DNA from: Klebsiella pneumoniae
GTDB lineage: Bacteria > Pseudomonadota > Gammaproteobacteria > Enterobacterales > Enterobacteriaceae
Direction of reading: 5' to 3'
DNA length: 64,000 bases
Assembly: GCF_000742135.1 (NCBI RefSeq)
Contig: NZ_KN046818.1
Coordinates: 2,555,997-2,619,996, forward strand
Shown: positions 43,472-53,039 of the stretch, one piece after another
Numbering within the stretch: the first letter of the stretch is position 1
Layout of the letters: each line of letters opens with the position of its first letter
Translations under genes and position numbers: made by a program
The notes under the pieces: generated by a model
Told to the model about the DNA's origin: nothing
Seen by the model: only the letters and a program-made list of their open reading frames with translations
Database searches by the model: none

Positions 43472-43819
43472 TTACTCCGCTTTTGGCTCGTCGGTATGGT
43501 ACTTTGCCGCCGTCTCTTTGATCAGCTGCTGCAGTTCACCGCGCTGGTACATTTCGATGACGATATCGCAGCCGCCCACCAGTTCACCGTCTACCCACAG
43601 CTGCGGGAAAGTCGGCCAGTTGGCGTATTTAGGCAGCTCGGCGCGGATATCCGGGTTCTGCAGGATATCAACGTAAGCAAAACGTTCGCCACAGGCGGAC
43701 AGCGCCTGAACAGCCTGGGCAGAGAAACCGCAGCTTGGCAGCTTCGGCGACCCTTTCATATACAACAGGATCGGGTTTTCAGCGATTTGGCGTTGGATCT
43801 TTTCTAAAGTCGAGCTCAT
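43472..43819 (-). CDS. grxD: Monothiol glutaredoxin 4
   Basis: 115 aa monothiol glutaredoxin with the CGFS motif (Cys30) that holds or transfers 2Fe-2S clusters with glutathione and BolA partners. Thioredoxin fold with the TFPQLWVDGELVGG cis-Pro/GG signature. Same length as E. coli GrxD. Confidence 0.97.
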   Translation of the reverse strand: MSSTLEKIQRQIAENPILLYMKGSPKLPSCGFSAQAVQALSACGERFAYVDILQNPDIRAELPKYANWPTFPQLWVDGELVGGCDIVIEMYQRGELQQLIKETAAKYHTDEPKAE

Positions 43820-44159
43820 TGTCGTGCTTCCTTAAACTTCTTTCTACGGCAGTAACTTGTCATTGTAGCGTCCTGTAGGCAGGACGGATAATAACATTTT
43901 TTTCACTATTCATATTTTATCTTCTGTTGCGCGAAGTTGCCTTAAAAATATCACTTTGCGATCGCAGGCGGGCGCTCATTGCGCATTTTCTGTGCGAGGC
44001 GGTCAATGTCTGACGCGTTTTCTTGCAATCGTTAACCAATCGACATTTTTGATACAAAAGAATATTAACTTTCCGGCTTTTTATGCTTTAGAATCATTCC
44101 GGTTTGTCATTCATCGTCAGGCATTTGTACATGTCTGTAATTAATCAGGGGATTGCTCA
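43820..44159. other. Intergenic region between grxD and mepH
   Basis: 340 nt, AT-rich, no convincing gene. A possible mepH promoter is TTAACT (44065-44070) with TAGAAT (44089-44094), 18-nt spacing. The divergent grxD promoter must also be here. Nothing else stands out. Confidence 0.4.
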
Positions 44160-45032
44160 GTGGCGCGGCTAAACAAAATCGCGATATCGCTCTGTGCATT
44201 ACTGTTCACGTCTATCTCATTCACGCCACTGGCTCAGGCATCAGGGCATACGCACGCCTCCGCTTCGCCAAAAGCGTTGCCCGCGAAAAGTGGCTCAGAG
44301 CGCAAGAAAAAAGCAACCAGTCAAAAAACTAAAACCACCGCTAAAACCACCAGTAAAAAGTCCTCGCGCACCCGGCTCCCTACCCGCACTACCGCAGCAA
44401 GCCAAACCGCACTTCATCGTCAGGCCGCCGGCGCGACGAAAAAATGCGTGCTGCGTAAAGGTTATAAAAAGCAGTGCGCGAAAACGGTCGCCGCCAGCGC
44501 CGAGCCGACCCTGGCGCTAAACAGCGTCAAAAGCAAATGCGTGGTGCGCAAGGGCTATAAAAAACGCTGTAAGCCCGAGGCCAGCGAAGCGAATTTAACG
44601 ATCGCCGACGCCCACAAGGTCCGGGTGCAAAAAGCGCAAAGTACCGCGATGAACAAACTGATGGGCCAGTTGGGTAAACCCTATCGCTGGGGCGGCACCT
44701 CGCCGCGCACCGGGTTTGACTGCAGCGGGCTGGTCTATTACGCCTATAAGGACCTGGTCAAGATCCACATCCCGCGTACGGCCAACGAAATGTACCACCT
44801 GCGCGATGCGCGTCCGGTGGATCGTGATGAACTGCAGAGCGGCGATTTAGTCTTCTTCCGCACCCGCGGACGGGGCGCTGCCGACCATGTCGGCGTCTAC
44901 GTCGGCAACGGAAAATTCATTCAGTCGCCGCGCACAGGTCGTGATATTCAAATCACCTCCCTGAGCGAGGATTACTGGGTTCGCCATTATGTCGGCGCTC
45001 GTCGCGTCATGACGCCGAAAACCATTCGCTGA
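44160..45032 (+). CDS. mepH: Murein DD-endopeptidase MepH (NlpC/P60)
   Basis: 290 aa (E. coli 271). Cleaves D-Ala-mDAP crosslinks in peptidoglycan for wall growth. Signal peptide (cleavage near AQA|S, residue 27), then a long Lys/Thr/Ser-rich linker, then an NlpC/P60 domain from about residue 160 with catalytic Cys188 (FDCSGLVYY) and His243 (ADHVGVYVGN). The linker holds two copies of a KCVxRKGYKKxC motif (95-106 and 126-137); as I recall E. coli has one. The start is GTG at 44160, as the N-terminus MARLNKI supports. The 3' end overlaps the opposing AraC gene by 46 nt. Confidence 0.94.
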   Translation: MARLNKIAISLCALLFTSISFTPLAQASGHTHASASPKALPAKSGSERKKKATSQKTKTTAKTTSKKSSRTRLPTRTTAASQTALHRQAAGATKKCVLRKGYKKQCAKTVAASAEPTLALNSVKSKCVVRKGYKKRCKPEASEANLTIADAHKVRVQKAQSTAMNKLMGQLGKPYRWGGTSPRTGFDCSGLVYYAYKDLVKIHIPRTANEMYHLRDARPVDRDELQSGDLVFFRTRGRGAADHVGVYVGNGKFIQSPRTGRDIQITSLSEDYWVRHYVGARRVMTPKTIR

Positions 45033-45478
45033 TCCCGGTCTGCCGCTGCGGCGGCAGACCGCCTCTCCTGCTCGATCTCCATCCCCACCCGCAAGGGATA
45101 TTGCAGATTGCTCTCTTTGCCCGGCGTATCACGACGATAGCGGGTCGGCGACATGCCAAAGTGACGGTGAAAGGTCCGGCAGAAAGCGGCTTGTCCCTCG
45201 TATCCCAGGCACTGAGAAATACTCTGTATCGACGCCTGCGTCTGCGTCTGCGTTAAATAGATTGTCGCAATCGTCATCTTTCGTCGGCTGACGTAGCTCG
45301 CCAGCGTGCAGCCCGTTACCATGGCGAATTGTCGCTGGAAGTACCAGTGTGAGTAGCCGGACTTTTTCGCAATCTCGCTCACCGACAGGGTGTCGAAAAT
45401 ATGTGCTTCGATCCAGTCAACAATCCCCTGCACCACCGGGATCATTTTCGCGCTCACCACCTCATCTGTTTTTGCCAT
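44987..45478 (-). CDS. AraC-family regulator of the MarA/SoxS/RamA type
   Basis: 163 aa. Two HTH motifs in the first ~110 residues (LSVSEIAKKSGYSHWYFQRQ and SIQSISQCLGYEGQAAFCRT) resemble MarA, SoxS, Rob and RamA, followed by a ~45-residue polar extension those short proteins lack. The ATG at 45478 is preferred, with AGGA about 9 nt upstream; upstream Mets at 45487 and 45523 are alternatives. Its last 46 nt lie antisense to the mepH end. It sits between mepH and sodB, where E. coli has no gene. Targets unknown; control of sodB or efflux genes is speculation. Confidence 0.82.
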   Translation of the reverse strand: MAKTDEVVSAKMIPVVQGIVDWIEAHIFDTLSVSEIAKKSGYSHWYFQRQFAMVTGCTLASYVSRRKMTIATIYLTQTQTQASIQSISQCLGYEGQAAFCRTFHRHFGMSPTRYRRDTPGKESNLQYPLRVGMEIEQERRSAAAAADRDQRMVFGVMTRRAPT

Positions 45479-45947
45479 CGTCGTCATCCTGGGGAAATTA
45501 CTGCTGGCGGCTATATTTGTCATACAAATTAAAAAATAGACAATGAATTATTGGCATAGCGACGATTGCCTGAGCGCATATTTTTATTAATCGTTTGATA
45601 TTAAAGTTTTATTTTTTGTTCAGCGCATTGCGTGACAGCGGCGAAGCAGAGTAGTTAATTGCCATGCGAGTTCGCAAATCCGCAGAGGGCATCTCCTTAT
45701 ACATGGTTGCAACAATTTTGGCGGCTTATCGGCCACTCCTGCAGAAAACGGTTAAGCCTTCACCACATGCGCCGGAGATAACAGCCTTTATCGTTGTAAG
45801 GCTTTTCACTGCTTGCGGCAAATGTTAACATTCTCAATACAATAACACGCCCGGGACGCGACAGCGTCGGGCGGTCAGAACACGATTCAGGTGAAAACCT
45901 CATCCTGTCAATGTGAGATAAAACAAAAAGTTATAAGGAGAGTAGCA
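45479..45947. other. Intergenic region upstream of sodB
   Basis: 469 nt between the AraC gene and sodB. No gene is supported. A possible sodB -10 is TACAAT (45838-45843). The leader ends with GGAGA before the sodB ATG, the region that the sRNA RyhB covers in E. coli (established there, not tested here). Confidence 0.45.
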
Positions 45948-46529
45948 ATGTCGTTTGAATTACCTGCATTACCATATGCAAAAGACGCCCTGGCGCCGCA
46001 CATTTCCGCAGAAACCCTGGAATATCACTACGGTAAACACCACCAGGCGTATGTCACTAACCTCAACAACCTGATCAAAGGCACTGCGTTCGAAGGCAAG
46101 TCCCTCGAAGAGATCGTCCGCACGTCTGAAGGCGGCGTATTCAACAACGCAGCGCAGGTCTGGAACCACACCTTCTACTGGAACTGCCTGGCGCCTAACG
46201 CCGGCGGCGAACCGGAAGGCGAACTGGCGGCCGCAATCGCCAAATCTTTCGGCAGCTTCGCGGATTTTAAAGCCAAATTTACCGATGCCGCGGCGAAAAA
46301 CTTCGGCGCTGGCTGGACCTGGCTGGTCAAAAATGCCGACGGCAGCCTGGCTATCGTCTCCACCAGCAACGCCGGCACCCCGCTGACCACCGACGCGAAG
46401 CCGCTGCTGACCGTTGACGTTTGGGAACACGCCTACTACATCGACTACCGCAACGCCCGTCCAAGCTACCTGGACCACTTCTGGGCGCTGGTAAACTGGA
46501 AGTTTGTTGCGGCTAACCTGGCGGCATAA
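45948..46529 (+). CDS. sodB: Iron superoxide dismutase
   Basis: 193 aa cytoplasmic Fe-SOD. Iron ligands His27 (EYHYGKHH), His74 (NHTFYW), Asp157 and His161 (VDVWEHAYY) are present. GlyGln pattern [14 protein letters not shown] is typical of the iron form. The start at 45948 (MSFELPAL) has AAGGAGAG upstream; the 19 codons before it are untranslated leader. A strong terminator follows. Confidence 0.97.
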   Translation: MSFELPALPYAKDALAPHISAETLEYHYGKHHQAYVTNLNNLIKGTAFEGKSLEEIVRTSEGGVFNNAAQVWNHTFYWNCLAPNAGGEPEGELAAAIAKSFGSFADFKAKFTDAAAKNFGAGWTWLVKNADGSLAIVSTSNAGTPLTTDAKPLLTVDVWEHAYYIDYRNARPSYLDHFWALVNWKFVAANLAA

Positions 46530-46534
46530 ACGAC

Positions 46535-46572
46535 AAACCGCAGCGGGGTCTCCCCGGCTGCGGTTTTTTTTT
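46535..46572 (+). terminator. Intrinsic terminator of sodB
   Basis: Stem AAACCGCAGCGGGG / CCCCGGCTGCGGTTT (one bulge), T8 tail. Confidence 0.9.
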
Positions 46573-46591
46573 GCCCTTGCCCAGCCGATGA

Positions 46592-47758
46592 TTACTGGCT
46601 GGCGAAAGCCTCTTCCGGCTGCGCTCGCCCGCTAAACCAGACCAGCAGCAGCGCCAGACCAGCGATAATTGCGCCCATCACCGGCACAAACGCATATCCC
46701 AGTCCGCCAGAGATCACCGCCCCACCGGCGGCGGCGCCCAGCGCGTTGCCGAGGTTGAACGCGCCGATATTCACCGAAGAAGAGAGCCCCGGCGCCTCAT
46801 GCGCTACGCGCATAACCCGCATCTGCAGCGGCGGAACCACCGCAAAGGTTGCTGCGCCCCAGACAATCATGCTGATGGCCGCCCCGGCCTGGGATTGCGC
46901 CAGCAGCGGGATCGCCAGCATGATCGCCATCAGCAGCAGCAGAAAGCCCTTCAGCGTGCCGGAGACCGACCGGTCAGCAAATTTGCCGCCCAGATAGTTG
47001 CCTAGCGAAAAACCGACGCCAATCAGCACCAGCATCGCGGTTATAAACAGCGATGAAGCGTGGGTCAGCGTATTGAGCACTGGCGAAATGTAGGTATACA
47101 GCGTAAACATCGCCCCGGCGCCCAGCACGGTGGTCAGCAACGCGGAGAGCACCTGCGGGCGCAGCAGGACAGAAAGCTCTTTTTTGACATCAGGACGTTC
47201 CCCCGCGCTGCCCTTCGGCAGGGAGAACCACAGGCTAACCATCGCCAGCAGGCCTAATCCCGCAGTAGCAAGGAAGGACATCCGCCAACCGATGGTTTCG
47301 CCAAGCCAGGTGGCCGCCGGCACGCCGCCAATGTTGGCGATGGTCAGGCCCATAAACATAGTGGCTACCGCGCTGGCCTGCTTATGCTTTGGCACGACGC
47401 TGGCCGCCACCACCGATCCCAGGCCGAAAAAAGCGCCGTGGTTGAGGCTGGTAATAATCCGCGACAGCAGCAGCGTGGTGTAATCCGGCGCGATGGATGA
47501 CAACAGGTTGCCGACGGTGAAGATCCCAATCAGAAAAATCAGCGCATTGCGCCGTGCGCGATGCGACAATAGCAGCGTCATCAGCGGTGCGCCGACCATG
47601 ACGCCGATGGCATACGCACTGATCAGCATTCCCGCTACCGGTATCGAGACGTCCACACCTTTCGCAATCACCGGCAGCAATCCCATCGGGGAGAACTCGG
47701 TGGTACCGATGCCAAAGGCGCCGATCGCCAGCGCAAGTAAAGGAAAGTTGATTTTCAT
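46592..47758 (-). CDS. ydhP: MFS transporter YdhP (DHA1 family)
   Basis: 388 aa, twelve helices, close to E. coli YdhP (389 aa), a predicted exporter of the AraJ/arabinose-efflux group. Family features: FGIGTTEFSPMGLLP at the N-terminus and the GAPLMTLLLSHRARR loop. Substrate unknown. Convergent with sodB. Confidence 0.92.
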   Translation of the reverse strand: MKINFPLLALAIGAFGIGTTEFSPMGLLPVIAKGVDVSIPVAGMLISAYAIGVMVGAPLMTLLLSHRARRNALIFLIGIFTVGNLLSSIAPDYTTLLLSRIITSLNHGAFFGLGSVVAASVVPKHKQASAVATMFMGLTIANIGGVPAATWLGETIGWRMSFLATAGLGLLAMVSLWFSLPKGSAGERPDVKKELSVLLRPQVLSALLTTVLGAGAMFTLYTYISPVLNTLTHASSLFITAMLVLIGVGFSLGNYLGGKFADRSVSGTLKGFLLLLMAIMLAIPLLAQSQAGAAISMIVWGAATFAVVPPLQMRVMRVAHEAPGLSSSVNIGAFNLGNALGAAAGGAVISGGLGYAFVPVMGAIIAGLALLLVWFSGRAQPEEAFASQ

Positions 47759-47925
47759 TCAATGACTCCATCAGACCGTCAGAGAGGACGGCGTAACATC
47801 AGAAGTCAAAAGCATGACATCAATCACAAAAAAACAAAAGTGAACGAAATGACAAAAGATTTTTGCAGAATTGATAATAATAGCGGGATATGGGGAGGAA
47901 GCGGCGCTCCTCCCTCAGCGAAACA

Positions 47926-48015
47926 TTAGTGCAGTATGGCGGTCAGGCTGAAAGCGACAATCACGCCGAGAGCAATAATCGTGGTGATCAGCGAAAACTT
48001 TAAATTGGTATCCAT
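47926..48015 (-). CDS. cydH: Cytochrome bd-I oxidase accessory subunit CydH (YnhF)
   Basis: 29 aa single-helix membrane protein read from the minus strand: DTNLKFSLITTIIALGVIVA, then FSLTAILH. It aligns throughout with E. coli YnhF/CydH and sits at the same place, between ydhP and purR. CydH is a small subunit of the CydAB oxidase. GAGGG lies 8-9 nt upstream of the ATG at 48015; an adjacent ATG at 48018 would add one residue. Too short for normal gene calling. Confidence 0.88.
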   Translation of the reverse strand: MDTNLKFSLITTIIALGVIVAFSLTAILH

Positions 48016-48251
48016 CATTTTTCCCTCTTGTTATCCCCACACCAAAAGTGAGCTTGCTCATTTTTGCACAAAAAATCGCAAAAATCTTCCGGGATTTAGG
48101 GCGATGCACATTTTTGCTCTTCCACTTTGCCCCAAGATCGGACAAAATCCCACGCTAATTTAAAAGCGTATCGGCCATTGACCCCTTCCTGTCGTTCTGT
48201 GTCGTTTTCCCGACGTGATGCAATGTTGAAAATTGTATTCAGGGTGTGTGT

Positions 48252-48267
48252 AGGCAAACGTTTACGT
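48252..48267. promoter_or_regulatory. PurR operator upstream of purR
   Basis: AGGCAAACGTTTACGT, a good match to the PUR box (ACGCAAACGTTTGCGT type), 44 nt before the purR ATG; autoregulatory site. Confidence 0.75.
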
Positions 48268-48310
48268 ATCGATGATCAGGCGATCAGGTCAAGGCATGGA
48301 GTGAGATGTA

Positions 48311-49336
48311 ATGGCAACTATTAAAGATGTAGCGAAACGCGCAAACGTTTCCACTACAACTGTGTCACATGTAATTAACAAAACCCGTTTCGTTGCCGAA
48401 GAGACGCGTAATGCGGTATGGGCGGCGATCAAAGAGCTGCACTACTCGCCGAGCGCCGTGGCGCGCAGCCTGAAAGTCAATCACACCAAATCGATTGGCC
48501 TGCTGGCGACCAGTAGCGAAGCCGCCTATTTCGCTGAAATTATTGAGTCCGTTGAAAAGAGCTGCTTCCAGAAGGGCTATACTCTGATCCTCGGTAACGC
48601 GTGGAACGATCTGGAAAAGCAGCGCGCCTATCTGTCGATGATGGCGCAAAAGCGCGTAGACGGTCTGCTGGTGATGTGTTCCGAGTATCCGGATTCGGTA
48701 TTGAGCATGCTGGAAGAGTACCGCCATATCCCGATGGTGGTGATGGACTGGGGCGAGGCGAAAGCCGACTTCACCGATGCGGTGATCGATAACGCCTTCC
48801 AGGGCGGCTATATCGCCGGACGCTACCTGATTGAACGCGGCCATCGCGAAATCGGCGTGATCCCGGGCCCGCTGGAGCGCAACACCGGCGCGGGGCGACT
48901 GGCCGGCTTCATGCAGGCGATGAAAGAGGCGCATATCAGCGTGCCGGAAAACTGGATTGTGCAGGGCGACTTCGAGCCGGAGTCCGGCTACCGCGCAATG
49001 CAGCAGATCCTAAACCAGCAGCACCGCCCGACGGCGGTCTTCTGCGGCGGCGATATCATGGCGATGGGCGCTATCTGCGCGGCGGATGAAATGGGACTGC
49101 GGGTGCCGCAGGACATTTCGCTGATCGGTTATGATAATGTGCGCAACGCCCGCTATTTCAGCCCGGCGTTAACCACCATTCATCAGCCGAAAGATTCCCT
49201 GGGCGAGGCCGCATTTAACATGCTGTTGGATCGTATCGTCAACAAGCGTGAAGAGTCGCAGTCTATCGAAGTGCACCCTCGTCTGGTTGAGCGCCGCTCG
49301 GTAGCGGATGGCCCGTTTGTCGATTATCGTCGTTAA
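48311..49336 (+). CDS. purR: Purine repressor PurR
   Basis: 341 aa LacI-family repressor using hypoxanthine and guanine as corepressors, controlling purine synthesis genes. HTH and hinge [20 protein letters not shown] are unchanged from E. coli, followed by the periplasmic-binding-protein-like effector domain ([26 protein letters not shown]). Two PUR boxes, one upstream and one inside the start of the gene, match the double autoregulation known in E. coli. The 3' end overlaps punR by 74 nt on the opposite strand. Confidence 0.97.
   Translation: MATIKDVAKRANVSTTTVSHVINKTRFVAEETRNAVWAAIKELHYSPSAVARSLKVNHTKSIGLLATSSEAAYFAEIIESVEKSCFQKGYTLILGNAWNDLEKQRAYLSMMAQKRVDGLLVMCSEYPDSVLSMLEEYRHIPMVVMDWGEAKADFTDAVIDNAFQGGYIAGRYLIERGHREIGVIPGPLERNTGAGRLAGFMQAMKEAHISVPENWIVQGDFEPESGYRAMQQILNQQHRPTAVFCGGDIMAMGAICAADEMGLRVPQDISLIGYDNVRNARYFSPALTTIHQPKDSLGEAAFNMLLDRIVNKREESQSIEVHPRLVERRSVADGPFVDYRR
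48339..48354. promoter_or_regulatory. Internal PurR operator
   Basis: GCGCAAACGTTTCCAC within codons 10-15 of purR; matches the PUR box core GCAAACGTTT. E. coli purR also has an intragenic operator. Confidence 0.6.
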
Positions 49337-50267
49337 GGCATCTGGCGAGCGCGGATCTCTCCGGCGCCCGCAGCCACTCCCGATTCAGCGTGTCGCTGTC
49401 CCCCAGATAGTCAAGCATCCAGTTCAGCGCCGGTGAGGCATCGTTCTGCTGCCACGTCAGGCAGCAGGCGGCATCCGGGAACGGATTTTCCAGCGCCAGC
49501 GCAGTCCACTCGCCGCGATCTATCCATGGACGGGCGAAATGGCTCGGCACCATGCCGACGCAGAGTCCTGCCGACAAACAGGTTGCTGATGATTCCCAGT
49601 CAGGGACGACTACCCTCTTCTGGTTATCCAGCAACCATGTTGTCCGTTTAGGCAACGAGCGCGAGGTATCCTCCCGCACCAGCGACGGCCAGTTACGCAG
49701 GACGTCGTCGCTCAGGGGTCCATCCGTCTTTGCCAGCGGATGATCGCTCGCCACCACGCAGTCCCAGCTCAGCATCCCCATATCGCGGAACGCATAGCGA
49801 CCGCCGACCGGAATAGATCGCGTTGCGCCAATCGCCAGCTCAACGCGGCCGTCGGCCAGCGCATCCCATACACCATTGAATACTTCCTGAAAGACGATCA
49901 GTTCGACGTCGGGAAAATGGCGATAGAAGTCGACGATCATCTGACGCATCCGCGCCGGTTTCACAATATCATCCACTGCGATCGACAACTGTCCGCGCCA
50001 GCCGTTCGCAATTTGCTGACACTGCTGGCGGGTGATCTGCATTTTTTTGATAACAGAGCGCCCTTCCTGTAAAAACCAGACCCCGGCGGGGGTCAACTCC
50101 ACATCACGATGGCGACGCTCAAATAAGGGAACGGCGAGCCACTCTTCGAGCTGACGCACGGTATAGCTGACCGCGGAAGGCACCCGGTGAAGCTCCTGCG
50201 CGGCCGCGCTGAAGCTGCCGTTACGGGCGACGGCATCAACCACTTCCAGAGAGTATTCAGACCACAT
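49263..50267 (-). CDS. punR: LysR-family regulator PunR (YdhB)
   Basis: 334 aa LysR activator; E. coli PunR (YdhB, about 310 aa) activates the purine nucleoside importer gene pun[24 protein letters not shown]. The start at 50267 ([10 protein letters not shown]) matches E. coli. The C-terminus runs about 24 residues beyond E. coli as a polar tail ([20 protein letters not shown]) that lies antisense to the end of purR. Divergent from punC with a 112-nt gap. Confidence 0.91.
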   Translation of the reverse strand: MWSEYSLEVVDAVARNGSFSAAAQELHRVPSAVSYTVRQLEEWLAVPLFERRHRDVELTPAGVWFLQEGRSVIKKMQITRQQCQQIANGWRGQLSIAVDDIVKPARMRQMIVDFYRHFPDVELIVFQEVFNGVWDALADGRVELAIGATRSIPVGGRYAFRDMGMLSWDCVVASDHPLAKTDGPLSDDVLRNWPSLVREDTSRSLPKRTTWLLDNQKRVVVPDWESSATCLSAGLCVGMVPSHFARPWIDRGEWTALALENPFPDAACCLTWQQNDASPALNWMLDYLGDSDTLNREWLRAPERSALARCLNDDNRQTGHPLPSGAQPDEGALR

Positions 50268-50379
50268 TTTCTGCCTGCAAAATTTTTGAATGCATGTGAC
50301 AAATATTAGCGTTTCACAAGCCACAATGCACTCCCTACACTCTGCGGCATCGTACCTGTACACCAACTATGAGAACGTT

Positions 50380-51561
50380 ATGTCACAACCCGGGAAAGGA
50401 TTTTTAGTCTGGCTGGCCGGCCTGAGCGTGCTGGGCTTTCTGGCCACCGATATATACCTGCCGGCGTTTGCCGCCATGCAGCAGGATCTCAACACCTCCG
50501 CCGCCTCCATTAGCGCCAGCCTGAGCCTGTTCCTCGCCGGCTTCGCGCTGGGCCAGCTGTTCTGGGGACCGCTGTCGGACCGCTATGGACGTAAACCGGT
50601 GCTGCTGAGCGGCCTGGCGATTTTCGCGGCCGGCTGTCTGGGGATGCTGTGGGTGCACAACGCCACCCTGATGCTGGCGCTGCGCTTTCTGCAGGCGATT
50701 GGCGTCTGTGCCGCGGCCGTTACCTGGCAGGCGATGGTCGCCGATTACTATCCTGCCCAGCGCACGAACCGCATCTTCGCCACCATTATGCCGCTGGTAG
50801 GACTGTCGCCGGCGCTGGCCCCGCTGCTGGGCAGCTGGCTGCTGGTGCACTTCGAGTGGCAAGCCATCTTCGCCACCCTGTTCGCCATCACTCTGCTGCT
50901 GATGCTGCCTGCCCTGCGCCTGAAGGCAGCCGCGAAGTCAGTAGTAGTGACGCAGCAAAAGATCACCTTTCTCGCGCTGCTGCGCTCCCGGGAATACAGC
51001 GGCAACGTCCTGATCTACGCCGCCTGTTCCGCCAGCTTCTTCGCCTGGCTTACCGGTTCACCTTTTATCCTGCATGAAATGGGCTATGGCCCAACCGCTA
51101 TCGGCCTGAGCTATATTCCGCAGACCATCGCCTTTCTGGTGGGAGGCTATGGCTGTCGCGCGCTGCTGCAGAAATGGTCCGGTCAACAGATGCTGCCGTG
51201 GCTGCTGGTGATTTTTGCCGTCAGCGTAGCCGCCACCTGGCTGGTGGGCCTGCAAACCCATGCCTCGCTGGTGGCGTTAATGATCCCGTTCTGCATGATG
51301 GCGGTGGTCAACGGCGGGATCTACCCCATCGTGGTTGCTCAGGCGCTGAAGCCTTTTCCGCAGGCGACCGGCCGCGCGGCCGCGCTGCAAAATACCCTGC
51401 AGCTTGGCCTGTGCTTCCTGACCAGTCTGCTGGTATCCGCGCTGATCGCCACGCCGCTGCTGACCACCACCAGCGTAATGCTGGTTTCGATTGGCTTAGC
51501 CGGAATAGGCTATCGCCTGCAGCAGACGCCGGAGCTGACACCCCACTCTTCCCACGCGTAA
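50380..51561 (+). CDS. punC: Purine nucleoside transporter PunC (YdhC)
   Basis: 393 aa MFS transporter of the Bcr/CflA group. PDB-type signature loop [15 protein letters not shown] and [15 protein letters not shown] are typical. In E. coli, YdhC was renamed PunC for purine nucleoside import activated by PunR (from memory). The start at 50380 ([12 protein letters not shown]) is chosen by family alignment; the upstream frame crosses the promoter. Beside purR and punR it forms a purine control locus. Confidence 0.91.
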   Translation: MSQPGKGFLVWLAGLSVLGFLATDIYLPAFAAMQQDLNTSAASISASLSLFLAGFALGQLFWGPLSDRYGRKPVLLSGLAIFAAGCLGMLWVHNATLMLALRFLQAIGVCAAAVTWQAMVADYYPAQRTNRIFATIMPLVGLSPALAPLLGSWLLVHFEWQAIFATLFAITLLLMLPALRLKAAAKSVVVTQQKITFLALLRSREYSGNVLIYAACSASFFAWLTGSPFILHEMGYGPTAIGLSYIPQTIAFLVGGYGCRALLQKWSGQQMLPWLLVIFAVSVAATWLVGLQTHASLVALMIPFCMMAVVNGGIYPIVVAQALKPFPQATGRAAALQNTLQLGLCFLTSLLVSALIATPLLTTTSVMLVSIGLAGIGYRLQQTPELTPHSSHA

Positions 51562-51611
51562 TGCCCGTCGCCAGGGCCCGGACCAGTCGTTAGCATGCTA
51601 AGAAATTTTTA

Positions 51612-51640
51612 TTGAAAGCCAGTACTTAGCGTCCTATACT
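51612..51640 (+). promoter_or_regulatory. Distal sigma-70 promoter of cfa
   Basis: TTGAAA (51612-51617), 17-nt spacer, TATACT (51635-51640). It would give a leader of about 205 nt, like the long sRNA-regulated cfa leader of E. coli. Confidence 0.75.
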
Positions 51641-51808
51641 GGATCCGGGTTCACATAAATAGAAAATAGTTACAGATTAACGGATGCAGGATGCCTCCGT
51701 TTCACCATGGAAGGCCTTTCGGCAAGGGTTATCTCCCTTCCTCTGTTTACGTCGGATAGCGACTTCACGGATTATCCGTGAGATTTCTCACAAAGCCAAA
51801 AAAGCGTC

Positions 51809-51814
51809 TACGCT
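51809..51814 (+). promoter_or_regulatory. Proximal (probably sigma-S) promoter -10 of cfa
   Basis: CTACGCT (TACGCT at 51809-51814) with a C before it, as sigma-S prefers; a start about 33 nt before the ATG agrees with the known growth-phase promoter in E. coli. Confidence 0.6.
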
Positions 51815-51853
51815 GTTTTAAGGTTCTGATCACTTGGGCGTGATGGAGAAGCT

Positions 51854-53002
51854 ATGAGTTCATCGTGTATAGAAGAAGTAAGTGTACCAAATGATGACTG
51901 GTACCGGATTGCAGCTGAATTATTAGGCCGTGCGGGAATTGAAATCAATGGCTCCGCGCCGTCCGACCTGCGGGTTAAAAATCCTCTCTTTTTTAAACGG
52001 GTTTTGCAGGAAGGTTCGCTGGGTTTAGGCGAAAGCTATATGGACGGCTGGTGGGAATGCGAGCGTCTGGATATATTCTTCCACAAGGTGTTACGCGCCG
52101 GGTTGGAAAAGCAGCTCCCACACCATTTCAAAGACACACTCCGCATCGCAGGCGCTCGTCTGTTTAATCTACAAAGTAAAAAACGTGCCTGGATTGTCGG
52201 TAAAGAGCACTACGACCTCGGCAACGATCTCTTCAGCCGGATGCTTGATCCCTATATGCAATATTCCTGCGGTTACTGGAAAGAGGCGCAGAGCCTCGAG
52301 GCCGCCCAGCAGGCTAAGCTGGATCTCATCTGCCGCAAACTGGAGCTGGAGCCAGGCATGCGGGTACTGGATATTGGCTGTGGATGGGGCGGTCTCGCCG
52401 AATATATGGCGCGAAATTATCAGGTCAGCGTCGTGGGTGTAACCATCTCCGCCGAGCAACAAAAAATGGCCCAGGCGCGCTGCGCCGATCTCGATGTAGA
52501 GATTCGTCTCCAGGATTATCGCGATCTGCACGACAGCTTTGACCGCATCGTCTCCGTTGGCATGTTTGAGCACGTGGGGCCGAAAAATTACGCTACTTAC
52601 TTTGAGGTTGCCGACCGTAATTTGAAACCCAACGGCCGCTTTTTACTGCACACCATTGGTTCCAAGCTCACCGACCATAACGTTGACCCGTGGATCGATA
52701 AATATATCTTCCCGAACGGCTGCCTGCCTTCCGTGCGTCACATTGCCGAAGCCAGCGAGAAGCATTTTGTGATGGAAGACTGGCACAACTTCGGCGCCGA
52801 TTATGACACGACCCTGATGGCCTGGTATGAGCGTTTCCTCGCCAGCTGGCCGGAAATTGCCGATAACTATTCTGAGCGTTTCAAACGCATGTTTACCTAT
52901 TATCTGAACGCCTGCGCCGGCGCCTTCCGCGCCCGCGACATTCAGCTCTGGCAGGTGGTGTTCTCGCGCGGTATTGAACATGGACTGCGCGTCGCCCGTT
53001 AA
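51854..53002 (+). CDS. cfa: Cyclopropane-fatty-acyl-phospholipid synthase
   Basis: 382 aa SAM-dependent enzyme that adds a methylene across cis double bonds of membrane phospholipids, giving acid and stress tolerance. SAM motif VLDIGCGWGGLAEYMA and the active-site stretches YSCGYWKEAQSLEAAQ and SVGMFEHVGPKNY are clear. Same length as E. coli. Two promoters lie upstream and a strong terminator downstream. Confidence 0.97.
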   Translation: MSSSCIEEVSVPNDDWYRIAAELLGRAGIEINGSAPSDLRVKNPLFFKRVLQEGSLGLGESYMDGWWECERLDIFFHKVLRAGLEKQLPHHFKDTLRIAGARLFNLQSKKRAWIVGKEHYDLGNDLFSRMLDPYMQYSCGYWKEAQSLEAAQQAKLDLICRKLELEPGMRVLDIGCGWGGLAEYMARNYQVSVVGVTISAEQQKMAQARCADLDVEIRLQDYRDLHDSFDRIVSVGMFEHVGPKNYATYFEVADRNLKPNGRFLLHTIGSKLTDHNVDPWIDKYIFPNGCLPSVRHIAEASEKHFVMEDWHNFGADYDTTLMAWYERFLASWPEIADNYSERFKRMFTYYLNACAGAFRARDIQLWQVVFSRGIEHGLRVAR

Positions 53003-53010
53003 ATAACACT

Positions 53011-53039
53011 CCCCCGCTTATCGGCGGGGGATTTTTTTT
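53011..53039 (+). terminator. Intrinsic terminator of cfa
   Basis: Seven-bp stem CCCCCGC / GCGGGGG then T8, whose end touches the stop codon of the opposing ribC. Confidence 0.9.
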
